From an uncultured Nonlabens sp. (GTDB lineage Bacteria > Bacteroidota > Bacteroidia > Flavobacteriales > Flavobacteriaceae): DNA of 64,000 nucleotides. The notes under the pieces are model-generated. The model was not told the DNA's origin, made no database searches, and worked only from the letters and a program-made list of their open reading frames with translations. This document shows positions 1-9,102 of this stretch, piece after piece; position 1 is the stretch's first letter; the number at the start of each line of letters is the position of its first letter. The translations under genes were made by a program, and so were the position numbers. The DNA lies in NCBI GenBank assembly GCA_947491755.1, contig CANLKV010000002.1, forward strand, positions 186,001 to 250,000, written 5' to 3'.

Positions 1-1788
1 AATAGCGATGTTATGTTGATGGCTGCAGATGGGTCAAAAAAAATCAACCTTAACGAGAGTGGGTACTACGATTATGCACCCACATGGGTCAATAATGGTA
101 AACAGATGTTATGGTTTTCTAATAAAGATGGCTTAAGATCCTATGCAACTAGCGGCTCTACTCAAAGTGATGTGTACAGTATGTTTTTTGATCAAGAGGC
201 TTGGGATGAATTCAATTTGAGCAAGGAAGAATATGCCTTGATTAAAGAGATTAAAAAGCTAGCCGATAAGAAAGAAGGGACAAAAGAGGATAAAAAAGAC
301 AAAGATGGTGCTGAGGAAGAAGAGGTAAAAGACTTGACCTTTGATTGGGATGGTATGAAAGAACGTACAAAGCGCCTAACGATTCACTCATCTAGCCTGA
401 GTGATGCGGTACTTTCTAAAGATGGTAGTAAACTGTATTATTTGACTCGATTTGAGGATGATCTAGATCTATGGGAGACAGATTTGCGGACTAAGGAGAC
501 AAAGATGACATTAAAACTAGGGGCCTCTTCAGGAAAGTTGGAATGGGATGCAGCTGGTAAAAACCTGTTTCTATTAAGCAGTGGCAAGATTTCCAAAATT
601 GACCCTGAAAAAGGTAAAAAGGAAAATGTAAGTATTTCTGGTGAGATGACTTATGATGCAGTAGCAGAGCGTCAGGCAATGTTCAATCATGTGTGGATCA
701 GAACTAATGCCGTCTTTTACACATCAAATTTCCACGGTATCGATTGGGATCTCATGAAAACAGAATATGAGAAACACGTGCCCTACACAGGTAATAGTAT
801 TGAGTTTGCCGAGTTACTTTCAGAAATGCTGGGAGAGCTTAACGTATCTCATGCAGGAGCCAGGGGTGCTGGATACAGTATAAACAATGAAGATGCCACA
901 GCTTCTTTGGGAATCTTTATTGATTACAACCATAAAGGCAACGGTATTAAAATTACCGAGGTTTTAAAGGGTGGACCGCTAGACAAATCAGCATTTGAGA
1001 TTAAGCCAGGAATGATTATTGAAAAAATCGATGGAGAGCTCATAGCGTCGAGTAAAGATGTAGCTGCCTATCTCAATCGCAAAAACGATAAGTTTACTTT
1101 GCTAGAGATTAACGACCCAGAGAAGAAAGAAAACCTAGTGATCACTGTAAAACCTATTACATTAGGCGAGGAGCGATCATTACTCTACAAAAGATGGGTG
1201 AAAATAAATGAAGAAGAAGTTGATACAAAAAGCAACGGGCAGTTAGGATATGTGCATATACCAGGCATGAGTGATGGCCCATATCGTGATATTTTTGAAA
1301 AAATGATGGGAAAATACCACGATCGCAAAGCTGTCATTATTGATACTCGTTTCAATGGTGGTGGTGATCTTGTGGCAGATCTAGCAGCTTTTTTTACAGG
1401 TAAATCGTTTATCAGTTATGAGACTGAGGATATGGTAGTAGGAGGGGAGCCCACCTCTCGTTGGACAAAACCCACGCTAGCGCTTATCAACGAGGCACAA
1501 TATAGCGATGGACATTGTTTTGCTGCTGGATACACCGACCTTAAAATAGGAACTACCGTAGGAATGCCTACACCTGGTACTTGTAGCTTTGCAGGATGGG
1601 AACGCTTGCCAGATGGATCGCGCTGGGGTGTGGTACCTATCAGTGCAAAGGACATTAATGGCGACTGGATGGAAAACAACCAAACCACCCCAACCATTCA
1701 AGTAAAAAACAGCCCAGAACTTATAGCTGCAGGTGTTGACCAACAACTACAACGTGCTATAAATGAACTGCTTAAGGAGGTGAATTAA
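1..1788 (+). CDS. Tricorn-like S41 protease, 3' part (5' end outside window)
   Basis: The reading frame is open from base 1, so the gene is truncated by the window edge; 595 residues are visible. It matches the C-terminal part of tricorn-protease homologues: the end of a beta-propeller, a helical C1 region with a very charged Lys/Glu stretch at about residues 88-112, a PDZ domain at about 300-380, and an S41 catalytic core. The LNVSHAG motif (His about 284) and the QYSDGH motif (Ser about 502) match the catalytic His and Ser regions of that family. These enzymes degrade peptides; in Bacteroidetes many have signal peptides and act in the periplasm, but the N-terminus is missing here so location is not shown. 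Downstream there is a 313-bp spacer, so it is probably the last gene of its transcript. Confidence 0.88.
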   Translation, partial: NSDVMLMAADGSKKINLNESGYYDYAPTWVNNGKQMLWFSNKDGLRSYATSGSTQSDVYSMFFDQEAWDEFNLSKEEYALIKEIKKLADKKEGTKEDKKDKDGAEEEEVKDLTFDWDGMKERTKRLTIHSSSLSDAVLSKDGSKLYYLTRFEDDLDLWETDLRTKETKMTLKLGASSGKLEWDAAGKNLFLLSSGKISKIDPEKGKKENVSISGEMTYDAVAERQAMFNHVWIRTNAVFYTSNFHGIDWDLMKTEYEKHVPYTGNSIEFAELLSEMLGELNVSHAGARGAGYSINNEDATASLGIFIDYNHKGNGIKITEVLKGGPLDKSAFEIKPGMIIEKIDGELIASSKDVAAYLNRKNDKFTLLEINDPEKKENLVITVKPITLGEERSLLYKRWVKINEEEVDTKSNGQLGYVHIPGMSDGPYRDIFEKMMGKYHDRKAVIIDTRFNGGGDLVADLAAFFTGKSFISYETEDMVVGGEPTSRWTKPTLALINEAQYSDGHCFAAGYTDLKIGTTVGMPTPGTCSFAGWERLPDGSRWGVVPISAKDINGDWMENNQTTPTIQVKNSPELIAAGVDQQLQRAINELLKEVN

Positions 1789-2101
1789 ATAACTGTAACT
1801 TTAAGTTACTTGAATTAATTGCAACAGCTCCTAGAAATGGCTGGCGCATCCTTTGTTGTAAATGATCCCAGATGCTACGCTTGCAATGGTAGATCGTTAT
1901 AAATAGGTTCTTCAATCGCCTTAATGTAAAAGAATTATTGAAGCGTTCAGTTAGGTCTCAATATTGGTCAATCGTCTGATTAATTATCGATAAAGTGTTT
2001 AAAAAAGCATTATTTTTAACCTTTAATCGATGATTTGTATCTTTAATCCTATTTTTGTTATGCTTTCGCGAAAGCGGAATTCCTAGCAAAAGGTTGAGTA
2101 T
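1789..2101. other. Intergenic spacer with one palindrome copy
   Basis: No coding potential was seen in this 313-bp AT-rich stretch. It holds one copy of the recurrent palindrome near its right end and no convincing terminator or promoter. Confidence 0.5.
2061..2076. repeat. Recurrent palindrome copy 1 (one mismatch)
   Basis: TGCTTTCGCGAAAGCG; intergenic, 26 bp before the start codon of the T9SS protein gene. One change from the consensus CGCTTTCGCGAAAGCG. Confidence 0.85.
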
Positions 2102-4933
2102 TTGAGACACATTTTTACTTTTATTGCAACTTCCCTACTAGCAAGTATGACGGCAGTATTGTCGCCTGATCCTGTCATCTCATCAATTGATCGTGTTTCC
2201 ATAGAAAGTAAACCGTTAGTTGATTTTTGTCCCGAAGATATTGTGGTTAATGCTGCGCCTGGCGAGTGTGGTGCTATAGTAAATTTTCCCGATCCGATTT
2301 TTGAGGTAGTTAGTGAAAGTGAACAGATCATTTTAACTTTTGAGGGAGAAAAAGTCTTTGAACCTACCTATCTGGAAAAGGGGATGCTGTTGAAAGCTTT
2401 TGATCGTCAGCATATTGATGCACCATGGCCTATACCCTGCGATAATCGCTTAGGTGCGCTTATACACGCAAGCACAGGAAACACATGGACCTACAATAAT
2501 GGGCAGCCTTTTACTCCAGAGCGTGTGTACGTTTGCAGTACAAACATGAAGTTTACTACTGGCAACTGCGGTACAGAGTTTATTCCACCCACAACCGGCG
2601 ATGTTGATTTTCCAGACACTCCAGAGTGGCAAAATATCACGTCAATGACATGGGAGGAAACCAGTGGAGCAGAAGATACCAGTATTGACAATTTTAGATT
2701 TACCCCTACGACTGTAAAACAAACATCTGGTCTAGAGTCAGGCTGTTATTTTCCTGTAGGAACCACACTAGTGACTTTTGAAAGTCTAGATGAAGCAGGT
2801 AATTTGCGCTCTTGCAGCTTTAATGTGACGGTACGAGATACTCAAGCGCCACAGTTTGAAACTCAGAATATTGATCTGGACCTGGACGGCAATGCTACAT
2901 TGACGCTCTCTCCTTCAGAAATACTAGCGAGTAATCCTATTGATAATTGCGGGATTGAATCCATCAGTCTAGACAAAGAGTTTTTTACATGTGCAGACGC
3001 GGGAGAAACTGTAGTAAATATTACTGTGATCGATGTAAATGGCAATCAAACCGTTAAGCAAGCCGTTGTTACCGTTACCAGTTCTAGCCAGGGTACAGCT
3101 ATTGACCGTATTGAAGACACTACCGTTTGTAATAGCTTTTTATTCCCTCCTATTACTGGAAGTAATCTTACAGGTAACGAAGCCTATTTTACAATGCCTG
3201 ATGGGAATGGTTCACAATTTTTCCCTGGAGATACCTTGTCTTATCATCCACAAACGGAATACCCGATAACGCTATATGCATACGACCCCATTACAGAAAC
3301 TGAATTTTGTAAAGATCAAGAGTCATTTGACCTAACAATTAATCCGCTTCCTGTAGTGAAAGCTGTTGATCCTGTTTTTGCATGCAATAGCTATATTTTC
3401 CCAACGATCAATGGAGAGTTCTTATCTGGGAATGAAGCTTACTTTACACAACCAGACGGTGGGGGAGAACGGTATGAGGCAGGCGCGACGCTGGAATGGG
3501 ATGGCACCACGTCAAATCCTGTTACTATTTATATTTATGATGTTAGTGATAATGGTTGTGCAGCTCAACAAGCATTTACAATAGATTTTGCAGCCTGTGA
3601 CTTACAGGTTTCTATAGACGCTAGCACAGCAAATATTTGCGATAATGACATGCAGCCTATTGTATTAACTGCAATTTCTAATAGCCGCTCTGATAACTTA
3701 AGCTATCAGTGGACAGAACAAGGTAGTACAGAAATTATAGGCAATACGAGCCAAATTGAAGTGATGCCTCTAGAATCTACTACCTATAATCTACAGGTTA
3801 TAGACGAGGAAAATCGCAATTCTGTAAATACGGCTGTTGCATCTGTAGCTATAGAAGTCAATCAGGGACCTATTATCCTGGAGCAACTAGATGTGGTATG
3901 GTGTGATGATCCAGAAATATTGGGCCTAGGTCGTGATGTGGTCAACCTAACAAGTTACAATAATGAAATAGCACTAGGGGATGCATCTGTTGTATTTACT
4001 TACCACAATAGCAGGCAAGAAGCGATAGAAAATCGCAATCCGTTACCAGAAAATGTTGAAATCTCAACCAGTTCGCAATCTTTTTATGCAAGGGCTACCA
4101 GCAGTAACAATTCTTGTTATGAAATTTCAGTCTTGCAATTTGACCTTATAGAAGCGCCCCTAATAAATCAAATGCCTGCAACTGTCACTTTTTGCAACTC
4201 TACTGGGAATATTCAGAACCAGACGCTTAGCACTGGACTTAGCACTACCGCATATACTTTTCAGTGGTTTATTAAAACTGACGAGGGGACAAGCTTGTTA
4301 GAGCCTACAGATAGCTTTTTAGAAATTGAACAAGAAGGAATTTATACGGTAGAAGCGACTCACCGCTTATCAGGTTGTACGACTACTGCCACTACTGCGG
4401 TAGCTATAGGGTCTCAACCTCTTGAAGCAACAGCCACGGCGGATTTGACTTCAACGCTAGATAATCACACCATAAACGTGGTTATTATCCCTGCTGCCAA
4501 TAGTTTGACAGGATATGAGGCCAGGCTGGAAGGTGGTATCTGGGAACCTATGAAATTAATAAACGGACGTTTTCAATTACGGTTTGATAAGGTCGAAACA
4601 GGGGATGGACTGCAGCATATTGAGGTACGAGATACGTCAGGTTGTTATGTAGAAAATTTACAAGTCATCACCCTGGGAATACCTCAATTTTTTACCCCTA
4701 ACGGTGATGGATTTAATGATCAATGGACGGTAAGAGGTCTGGATGTCCTGGAACAACCGTCAAGGCTATTCGTATTTGATCGATATGGTAAACTACTGAA
4801 AGAACTATCGCTTTATAATACGAGCTGGGATGGTAGGTTCAATGGTGAACCACTGCCATCAAGTGATTACTGGTACCGCCTTGAATTAGGTAATGGACAG
4901 ATAGCCACGGGACACTTTACATTAAAGCGATGA
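2102..4933 (+). CDS. Large surface/secreted protein with type B T9SS sorting domain
   Basis: A 943-residue exported protein. The start is a TTG: an in-frame stop lies 18 bp upstream, and starting here gives a complete signal peptide (Arg-His, then a hydrophobic run to about residue 20), while the first ATG (2147) would remove it. About residues 40-245 resemble HYR (hyalin-like Ig) domains with paired cysteines. Two related ~85-residue units, each with CNS[FY][IL]FP and GNEAYFT motifs, begin near residues 340 and 426, so part of the protein is an internal duplication. The last ~85 residues (from QFFTPNGDGFND) are the gliding-motility-associated C-terminal domain (CHU_C), the type B signal for the type IX secretion system. 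It is likely a cell-surface or released adhesin-like protein; no enzyme domain was seen. Confidence 0.88.
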   Translation: MRHIFTFIATSLLASMTAVLSPDPVISSIDRVSIESKPLVDFCPEDIVVNAAPGECGAIVNFPDPIFEVVSESEQIILTFEGEKVFEPTYLEKGMLLKAFDRQHIDAPWPIPCDNRLGALIHASTGNTWTYNNGQPFTPERVYVCSTNMKFTTGNCGTEFIPPTTGDVDFPDTPEWQNITSMTWEETSGAEDTSIDNFRFTPTTVKQTSGLESGCYFPVGTTLVTFESLDEAGNLRSCSFNVTVRDTQAPQFETQNIDLDLDGNATLTLSPSEILASNPIDNCGIESISLDKEFFTCADAGETVVNITVIDVNGNQTVKQAVVTVTSSSQGTAIDRIEDTTVCNSFLFPPITGSNLTGNEAYFTMPDGNGSQFFPGDTLSYHPQTEYPITLYAYDPITETEFCKDQESFDLTINPLPVVKAVDPVFACNSYIFPTINGEFLSGNEAYFTQPDGGGERYEAGATLEWDGTTSNPVTIYIYDVSDNGCAAQQAFTIDFAACDLQVSIDASTANICDNDMQPIVLTAISNSRSDNLSYQWTEQGSTEIIGNTSQIEVMPLESTTYNLQVIDEENRNSVNTAVASVAIEVNQGPIILEQLDVVWCDDPEILGLGRDVVNLTSYNNEIALGDASVVFTYHNSRQEAIENRNPLPENVEISTSSQSFYARATSSNNSCYEISVLQFDLIEAPLINQMPATVTFCNSTGNIQNQTLSTGLSTTAYTFQWFIKTDEGTSLLEPTDSFLEIEQEGIYTVEATHRLSGCTTTATTAVAIGSQPLEATATADLTSTLDNHTINVVIIPAANSLTGYEARLEGGIWEPMKLINGRFQLRFDKVETGDGLQHIEVRDTSGCYVENLQVITLGIPQFFTPNGDGFNDQWTVRGLDVLEQPSRLFVFDRYGKLLKELSLYNTSWDGRFNGEPLPSSDYWYRLELGNGQIATGHFTLKR

Positions 4934-5073
4934 TAGATCAAAATAAAGTGGGCACGGTGAATTTCTCCTATTTTTAAATTTCTTGGGTCATTACGTACCC
5001 TTTTCTTAGCAGATCTCAAGCCGTATTCAATTTATAAAAGACATTTTTGATTTCGCAATTTTTCGTTATCACC

Positions 5074-5081
5074 TAAATTTG
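5074..5081 (+). promoter_or_regulatory. Candidate -7 promoter box TAAATTTG
   Basis: This matches the Bacteroidetes -7 consensus TAnnTTTG and lies 15 bp before the ATG of the histidine-repeat gene. No clear -33 TTTG was found at the usual distance. Confidence 0.4.
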
Positions 5082-5096
5082 AAAAAAAATTGACAG

Positions 5097-6440
5097 ATGC
5101 GTAAATACTGCTTTTTATTATTAGGACTCTTGTTACTATGCAGTCATGACTTGTATTTAAAAATGGAGAGTTACTTCATCGCTCCCAATAGTCAGGCTGT
5201 TATCAGTTTATTTAATGGGACTTTTGATAAAAGTGAGAATTTAATTGATAGAGACCGTATGGAAGATGCATCTATCCTAGCTCACGGTAAAAAAAGGTCT
5301 ATAAATCCTGATAGTTGGATAGACAGAGATACCACAATAACACAGCTTCAATTAGAAACTCAAGCTTCAGGTACTTACGTGGTAGGGGTTTCTACAAAGG
5401 CTAGAACGATAGAGCTGGCAGCCACAAAATTTAATGATTATCTAGAGCATGATGGGGTATTAGATATGCTTGCCATGCGCAAAAAAAACAAAACCGATGA
5501 TCAAGATGCCGTTGAGCAATATTCTAAACATGTAAAAGCAATTGTACAAGTAGGAGATCAACGCACGGAAGATTGGAATACTGTTCTAGGCTACCCGCTG
5601 GAATTTGTGCCTCAAAGCAATCCTTATAATTCCTATACCGGTGATGAAATAACCATACAATTGCTCAAGGAGGGACAACCCCTTGCCAATCAATTGGTAT
5701 ATGCTCACCATCGAACTCAAAGCGCAGGTCACTCACATAATAATGACACAACAAGTCAAACGCATGACAATGGAGAGACGCACTCTCATGATGCTAAAAC
5801 GTCCAGCCACACGCATGATAATGGAGTGACGCACTCTCATGATGCTAATACTTCCAGCCACACGCATGATAATGGAGAGACCCACTCTCATGATGCTAAT
5901 ACAACAAGCCATACGCACGACAATGGAGAGACTCACTCTCATGATGATGACACAACAAACCACACGCATGAAAATGGAGAGACGCACTCTCATGATGCTA
6001 ATGCAACAAGCCATACGCACGACAATGGAGAGACCCACTCTCATGATGATGACACAACAAACCACAGGCATGAAAATGGAGAGACGCACTCTCACAATGA
6101 TGATAATTTGAAATCAACCACTGTAATGGCTGCTGATTCTCACAATCACTCTGAGGGTCAACAATTGCGTACGGACAAAAACGGAATGATAACCGTACAG
6201 TTACCTAACGACGGGTTATACTATTTGCGTACTATTCACATGGTAACTTCTGATCAAGAAAACTTAACCCATGTCTCTAACTGGGCAACCTTGTCATTTG
6301 AAGTAACTCATCAACATGATGCGAGTACACATACTCACGATAATCATGAGGAAGAGGGGTTGCCATCGTGGATTTTTTGGGCTGGTAGTTTATTGATTGT
6401 TGGTCTTTTATTTTTGGTATTTCGTAAAAAAACCAGCTAA
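5097..6440 (+). CDS. DUF4198-like exported protein with histidine-rich repeats (probable metal-binding partner of HupE)
   Basis: The 447-residue protein has a signal peptide (hydrophobic residues 5-15), then HDLYLK, the usual mature start of DUF4198/NikM-like periplasmic metal-uptake components. An N-terminal DUF4198-like region runs to about residue 205. It is followed by seven tandem 17-residue units of the type THDNGETHSHDANTSSH (about residues 222-337), nearly one third His, then a short beta-like region, another His cluster, and a C-terminal membrane helix ending in RKKTS (about 423-447). The stop overlaps the start of the next gene (TAATG), so the two are translationally coupled. By context it probably captures a divalent metal (Ni, Co, Zn or Cu) at the outer face of the inner membrane for the HupE permease; the metal is not shown by sequence. 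Confidence 0.8.
   Translation: MRKYCFLLLGLLLLCSHDLYLKMESYFIAPNSQAVISLFNGTFDKSENLIDRDRMEDASILAHGKKRSINPDSWIDRDTTITQLQLETQASGTYVVGVSTKARTIELAATKFNDYLEHDGVLDMLAMRKKNKTDDQDAVEQYSKHVKAIVQVGDQRTEDWNTVLGYPLEFVPQSNPYNSYTGDEITIQLLKEGQPLANQLVYAHHRTQSAGHSHNNDTTSQTHDNGETHSHDAKTSSHTHDNGVTHSHDANTSSHTHDNGETHSHDANTTSHTHDNGETHSHDDDTTNHTHENGETHSHDANATSHTHDNGETHSHDDDTTNHRHENGETHSHNDDNLKSTTVMAADSHNHSEGQQLRTDKNGMITVQLPNDGLYYLRTIHMVTSDQENLTHVSNWATLSFEVTHQHDASTHTHDNHEEEGLPSWIFWAGSLLIVGLLFLVFRKKTS
5760..6107 (+). repeat. Seven tandem 51-bp repeats coding for His-rich units
   Basis: Six full units and one 42-bp partial unit, in frame. Adjacent units differ at a few positions, and alternate types (DANTSSH / DDDTTNH) appear in an A-B-A-B order at the 3' side, which suggests expansion by duplication of a two-unit block. 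Such arrays change length by slippage or recombination. Confidence 0.9.
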
Positions 6441-7120
6441 TGAAAGCTATTTATCGAGCTACCATTTTAACGGGCATTTGCATTCTCACCCCAGCGTTAT
6501 TATTTGCACATGATATAACAAGTGCTGATCAAGAACTGTTGAATTCTGGCAGTTTATGGTCTTATGTTTATGTAGGGGCTACTCACATGCTTACTGGTTA
6601 CGATCACTTGTTATTTTTAACGGGTGTGGTTTTCTACCTTAAAAATTTTAAGGATATCATCAAATTTATTACCGTATTTACGGTAGCCCATTGCCTTACG
6701 TTAATTAGTGCTACGTATTTGAGCATTAATGCAAATGAACATTTAGTAGATGCAGTCATTGCCCTCAGCGTTTTATATAAAGGGTTTGAGAATCTAGGTG
6801 GCTTTGAAAAATTGCGGGTAAAAGCACCACCACTTTTAGGGATGGTGTTTTTATTTGGTCTTATTCACGGCTTTGGACTGTCGACCAGGTTGCAATCGTT
6901 TCAATTGGGGCAAGATCAATTTCTACTTAAGATTATCTCTTTTAATATAGGCGTTGAGGTAGGCCAGATACTAGCATTGATACCTATAGTTTTTGTGATT
7001 ACGCTTTCGCGAAAGCGGACTCAGTTTCCAGCCTTTTACAAGGCCGTTAATACTTATCTAGTCATTGCTGGAATAGCCTTATTTCTATATCAAATGTATG
7101 GTTATTATATAGGGCATTAA
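6440..7120 (+). CDS. HupE/UreJ-family membrane protein
   Basis: A 226-residue inner-membrane protein with an N-terminal signal-like helix and about six further hydrophobic segments. It shows the family motifs: His/Asp-containing GATHMLTGYDHLLFL (about residues 48-62), VAHCLTL, GLIHGFGLS (about 138-146) and FNIGVEVGQ. HupE and UreJ proteins transport or supply nickel or cobalt. The ATG overlaps the stop of the histidine-repeat gene, which supports a two-gene metal-uptake operon. A palindrome copy lies inside the gene and is read as LSRKR in a cytoplasmic-looking loop near the C-terminus. Confidence 0.85.
   Translation: MKAIYRATILTGICILTPALLFAHDITSADQELLNSGSLWSYVYVGATHMLTGYDHLLFLTGVVFYLKNFKDIIKFITVFTVAHCLTLISATYLSINANEHLVDAVIALSVLYKGFENLGGFEKLRVKAPPLLGMVFLFGLIHGFGLSTRLQSFQLGQDQFLLKIISFNIGVEVGQILALIPIVFVITLSRKRTQFPAFYKAVNTYLVIAGIALFLYQMYGYYIGH
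7002..7017. repeat. Recurrent palindrome copy 2 (exact)
   Basis: Exact CGCTTTCGCGAAAGCG inside the HupE/UreJ gene, translated LSRKR. Confidence 0.95.
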
Positions 7121-7211
7121 ACAGGCAGTATACCACCCGTGTTGTTTAATAGGTCTTAATTATACATCTTTAAATAGCGCAGTAAAGGAGTTTATAATTG
7201 GGATCGGCTCT

Positions 7212-8528
7212 TTATTTATATTTTAAATCCTTGGCATTTATCTGGTAATCAAAAACAGCCTTGCCTTTATTATCAAAAATTTGCAGGTTGAGGTTACGGT
7301 CATTTAGTGGGCCTGTTACATCAATAATTCCAAAATTGCGCTCATAGTAGGTTTTCCCATCTACCTGTAGACTATTCCCTTCATCTCTAGCGGTATGAGT
7401 ACCAGCGGTTAGTGGTGAGCAGGTAATATCAATTAATGGATAGGCATCATCACGTTCTAGTTTTGATATTTCTGTATGGTGGCGATCGCCACTTAAAAAT
7501 AGTACCCCTTCAATTCTTTGCTCTGCTAGCCGATCCAGTAATTGCTGGCGCTCCTCTGGATAGGTTGCATAATTTTCATATACCGCAGCATCGCTAATTA
7601 CCTGGCCGCCAGTCGCAACAATTTTAAAGGTAGCGCTACTACTCACCAGCGCATCGATTAACCAGTCTAACTGCTCCTGACCGAAGTAGTCTTTACCATC
7701 TTTCTCTAACTTATTAGGTGCACGATGATACCGGTTATCTAGTAAAAAGAACTCTACATCACCAGTGGCAAAATGACTCGTTATGCCGCCATTGCCTACA
7801 ACATTTGTATTCAAGTTACCCCAGTAATTATTAAAAGTAGCCTCAGTTAAATGTTTATTTGCATAGCTACGATCACTATCATTGGGGCCATAATCGTGGT
7901 CGTCCCAGGTCGCATAATGATGCACGCTTGCTAGTAATGGTTGCATCTCTTTTACAGACCGTGTGTGTTTGTAACGGTGATTGATGCCAGTAAGCGTTAA
8001 GAAATCTGGTGTGCGTAAATACATATTATCACCCAGCCACAGCATCATGTCTGGTTTTTTATCAAGGATAGCATTAAAAATTTTATAAGAGCCGCCATAG
8101 GGTTCTGGACGGTCGTCGCTAGCTTCATTTATAAATGTGCAGCTACCTAATGCAATGCGCATTGCTGGTGGATCAGTGCGATATTGCCACAAGGCCTGGG
8201 TTTTAAATGTGGTCTCGTACGGCAATTCAACAGGTTGATTATTGATATACACCTGGTAATTATAAGTAGTCCCGTACGATAAATTAGTAGGATATAATTT
8301 TGCAATGAGCTGTGAGTCGGCAGTGGTTGTTACCTCCTCTGTAAATTGTTGAGGTTGATCTTCCTTCCAGTAGGCCACCTTTACAGCTGCTGGCTCGCTG
8401 GTTTGCGTCCAGACCAATACTTCTCTATAACCAGAGTATCCCAACATGGGACCCGATTGTAACAAGTCGTTTTGTGCCATGGATATCAAAGCACAAAAGA
8501 AACTGGACAGGATTAAAAACTTTTTCAT
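7212..8528 (-). CDS. PhoD-like alkaline phosphatase/phosphodiesterase
   Basis: The 438-residue exported protein has a signal peptide (MKKFLILSSFFCALISMAQ). It has an N-terminal fibronectin-like region (to about 115) and a PhoD-like metallophosphatase domain. Metal-site motifs are visible: GSCTF, WLGDNMYLR, TWDDHDYGPNDSD and SGDRHHTE. PhoD-type enzymes hydrolyse phosphate mono- and diesters outside the cytoplasm using Fe/Ca. It is convergent with the HupE gene and not obviously in an operon. The substrate cannot be told from sequence; release of phosphate from organic matter is the family role. Confidence 0.87.
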   Translation of the reverse strand: MKKFLILSSFFCALISMAQNDLLQSGPMLGYSGYREVLVWTQTSEPAAVKVAYWKEDQPQQFTEEVTTTADSQLIAKLYPTNLSYGTTYNYQVYINNQPVELPYETTFKTQALWQYRTDPPAMRIALGSCTFINEASDDRPEPYGGSYKIFNAILDKKPDMMLWLGDNMYLRTPDFLTLTGINHRYKHTRSVKEMQPLLASVHHYATWDDHDYGPNDSDRSYANKHLTEATFNNYWGNLNTNVVGNGGITSHFATGDVEFFLLDNRYHRAPNKLEKDGKDYFGQEQLDWLIDALVSSSATFKIVATGGQVISDAAVYENYATYPEERQQLLDRLAEQRIEGVLFLSGDRHHTEISKLERDDAYPLIDITCSPLTAGTHTARDEGNSLQVDGKTYYERNFGIIDVTGPLNDRNLNLQIFDNKGKAVFDYQINAKDLKYK

Positions 8529-8598
8529 AGAATTCCTTTTTGTAAAAGTACAGCGACCGCGAGTTACAGGCCATCTGTTTGCTTTATGTTTATGTAAA

Positions 8599-8766
8599 TT
8601 ATGTGTTTTGTGTATTGCTTTTTGGTTCTTTGGAATCTCGCAGTGCGGTTTGAATTTCTTTCAGCCGCTTGGCTCTAGCTATTTTATCCAGACGCAATTT
8701 ATTCTTTTTACGCTGCATCAACTTTGCATGCTTGCCTTTGTTTTTTGTGTTTTTCTGCTTGCTCAT
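8599..8766 (-). CDS. Small basic protein, 55 aa, unknown function
   Basis: A short frame starting MSKQKNTKNKGKHAKLM and ending KSNTQNT, very rich in Lys/Arg in its first 40 residues. A near-perfect TAnnTTTG box (8771-8778) lies 4 nt upstream of this ATG (a second ATG lies one codon earlier), as for several other genes in the window. The composition suggests an RNA- or nucleoid-associated peptide, but I do not recognise a family. The same DNA is open on the other strand; that longer frame has no signs of being real. Confidence 0.6.
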   Translation of the reverse strand: MSKQKNTKNKGKHAKLMQRKKNKLRLDKIARAKRLKEIQTALRDSKEPKSNTQNT

Positions 8767-8770
8767 CATT

Positions 8771-8778
8771 CAAATATA
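8771..8778 (-). promoter_or_regulatory. Candidate -7 promoter box TATATTTG
   Basis: It lies directly upstream of the 55-aa gene; the spacing would give an mRNA with almost no leader. No -33 TTTG was seen at 17-19 bp. Confidence 0.45.
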
Positions 8779-9102
8779 AGCAGTAAGCCGCACAGGTATA
8801 GTAGCAATTAGAGGCTAAGACTTAAATATAAAAAAGAAGATCATCGGGAGTATTTTGTGAAATAAGAGCCAATTAATAAGTGTTTTTAATACTTATTTAT
8901 TTAATTGTATAAATTTCAAAATAAAGCAGGCATCGCTCTGGTACGATCATCAACTTTCAATTTATTATTTAAAACTAATGTATAGATGGTCTGAATATTA
9001 CAATTATTAAATACCAAATCAATTAAATTTTAAAACATCATTTGTCAAATAAACGAAGTCACAATTTTGAACGTTTCATCATTTCGATAGAAGTAAAAAG
9101 TT

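Noticed and set aside
5760..6107. Possible CRISPR array
   Set aside because: The units are contiguous, coding and without spacers; this is a tandem repeat in a gene.
5733..6111. Open frames on both strands within the His-repeat array
   Set aside because: They are the same 51-bp repeats read out of frame, giving low-complexity Met/Arg/Ile text.
8446..8811. 121-aa plus-strand frame
   Set aside because: It overlaps the PhoD start and the better supported 55-aa gene, has a Cys/Phe/Leu-rich random look and no start signals.
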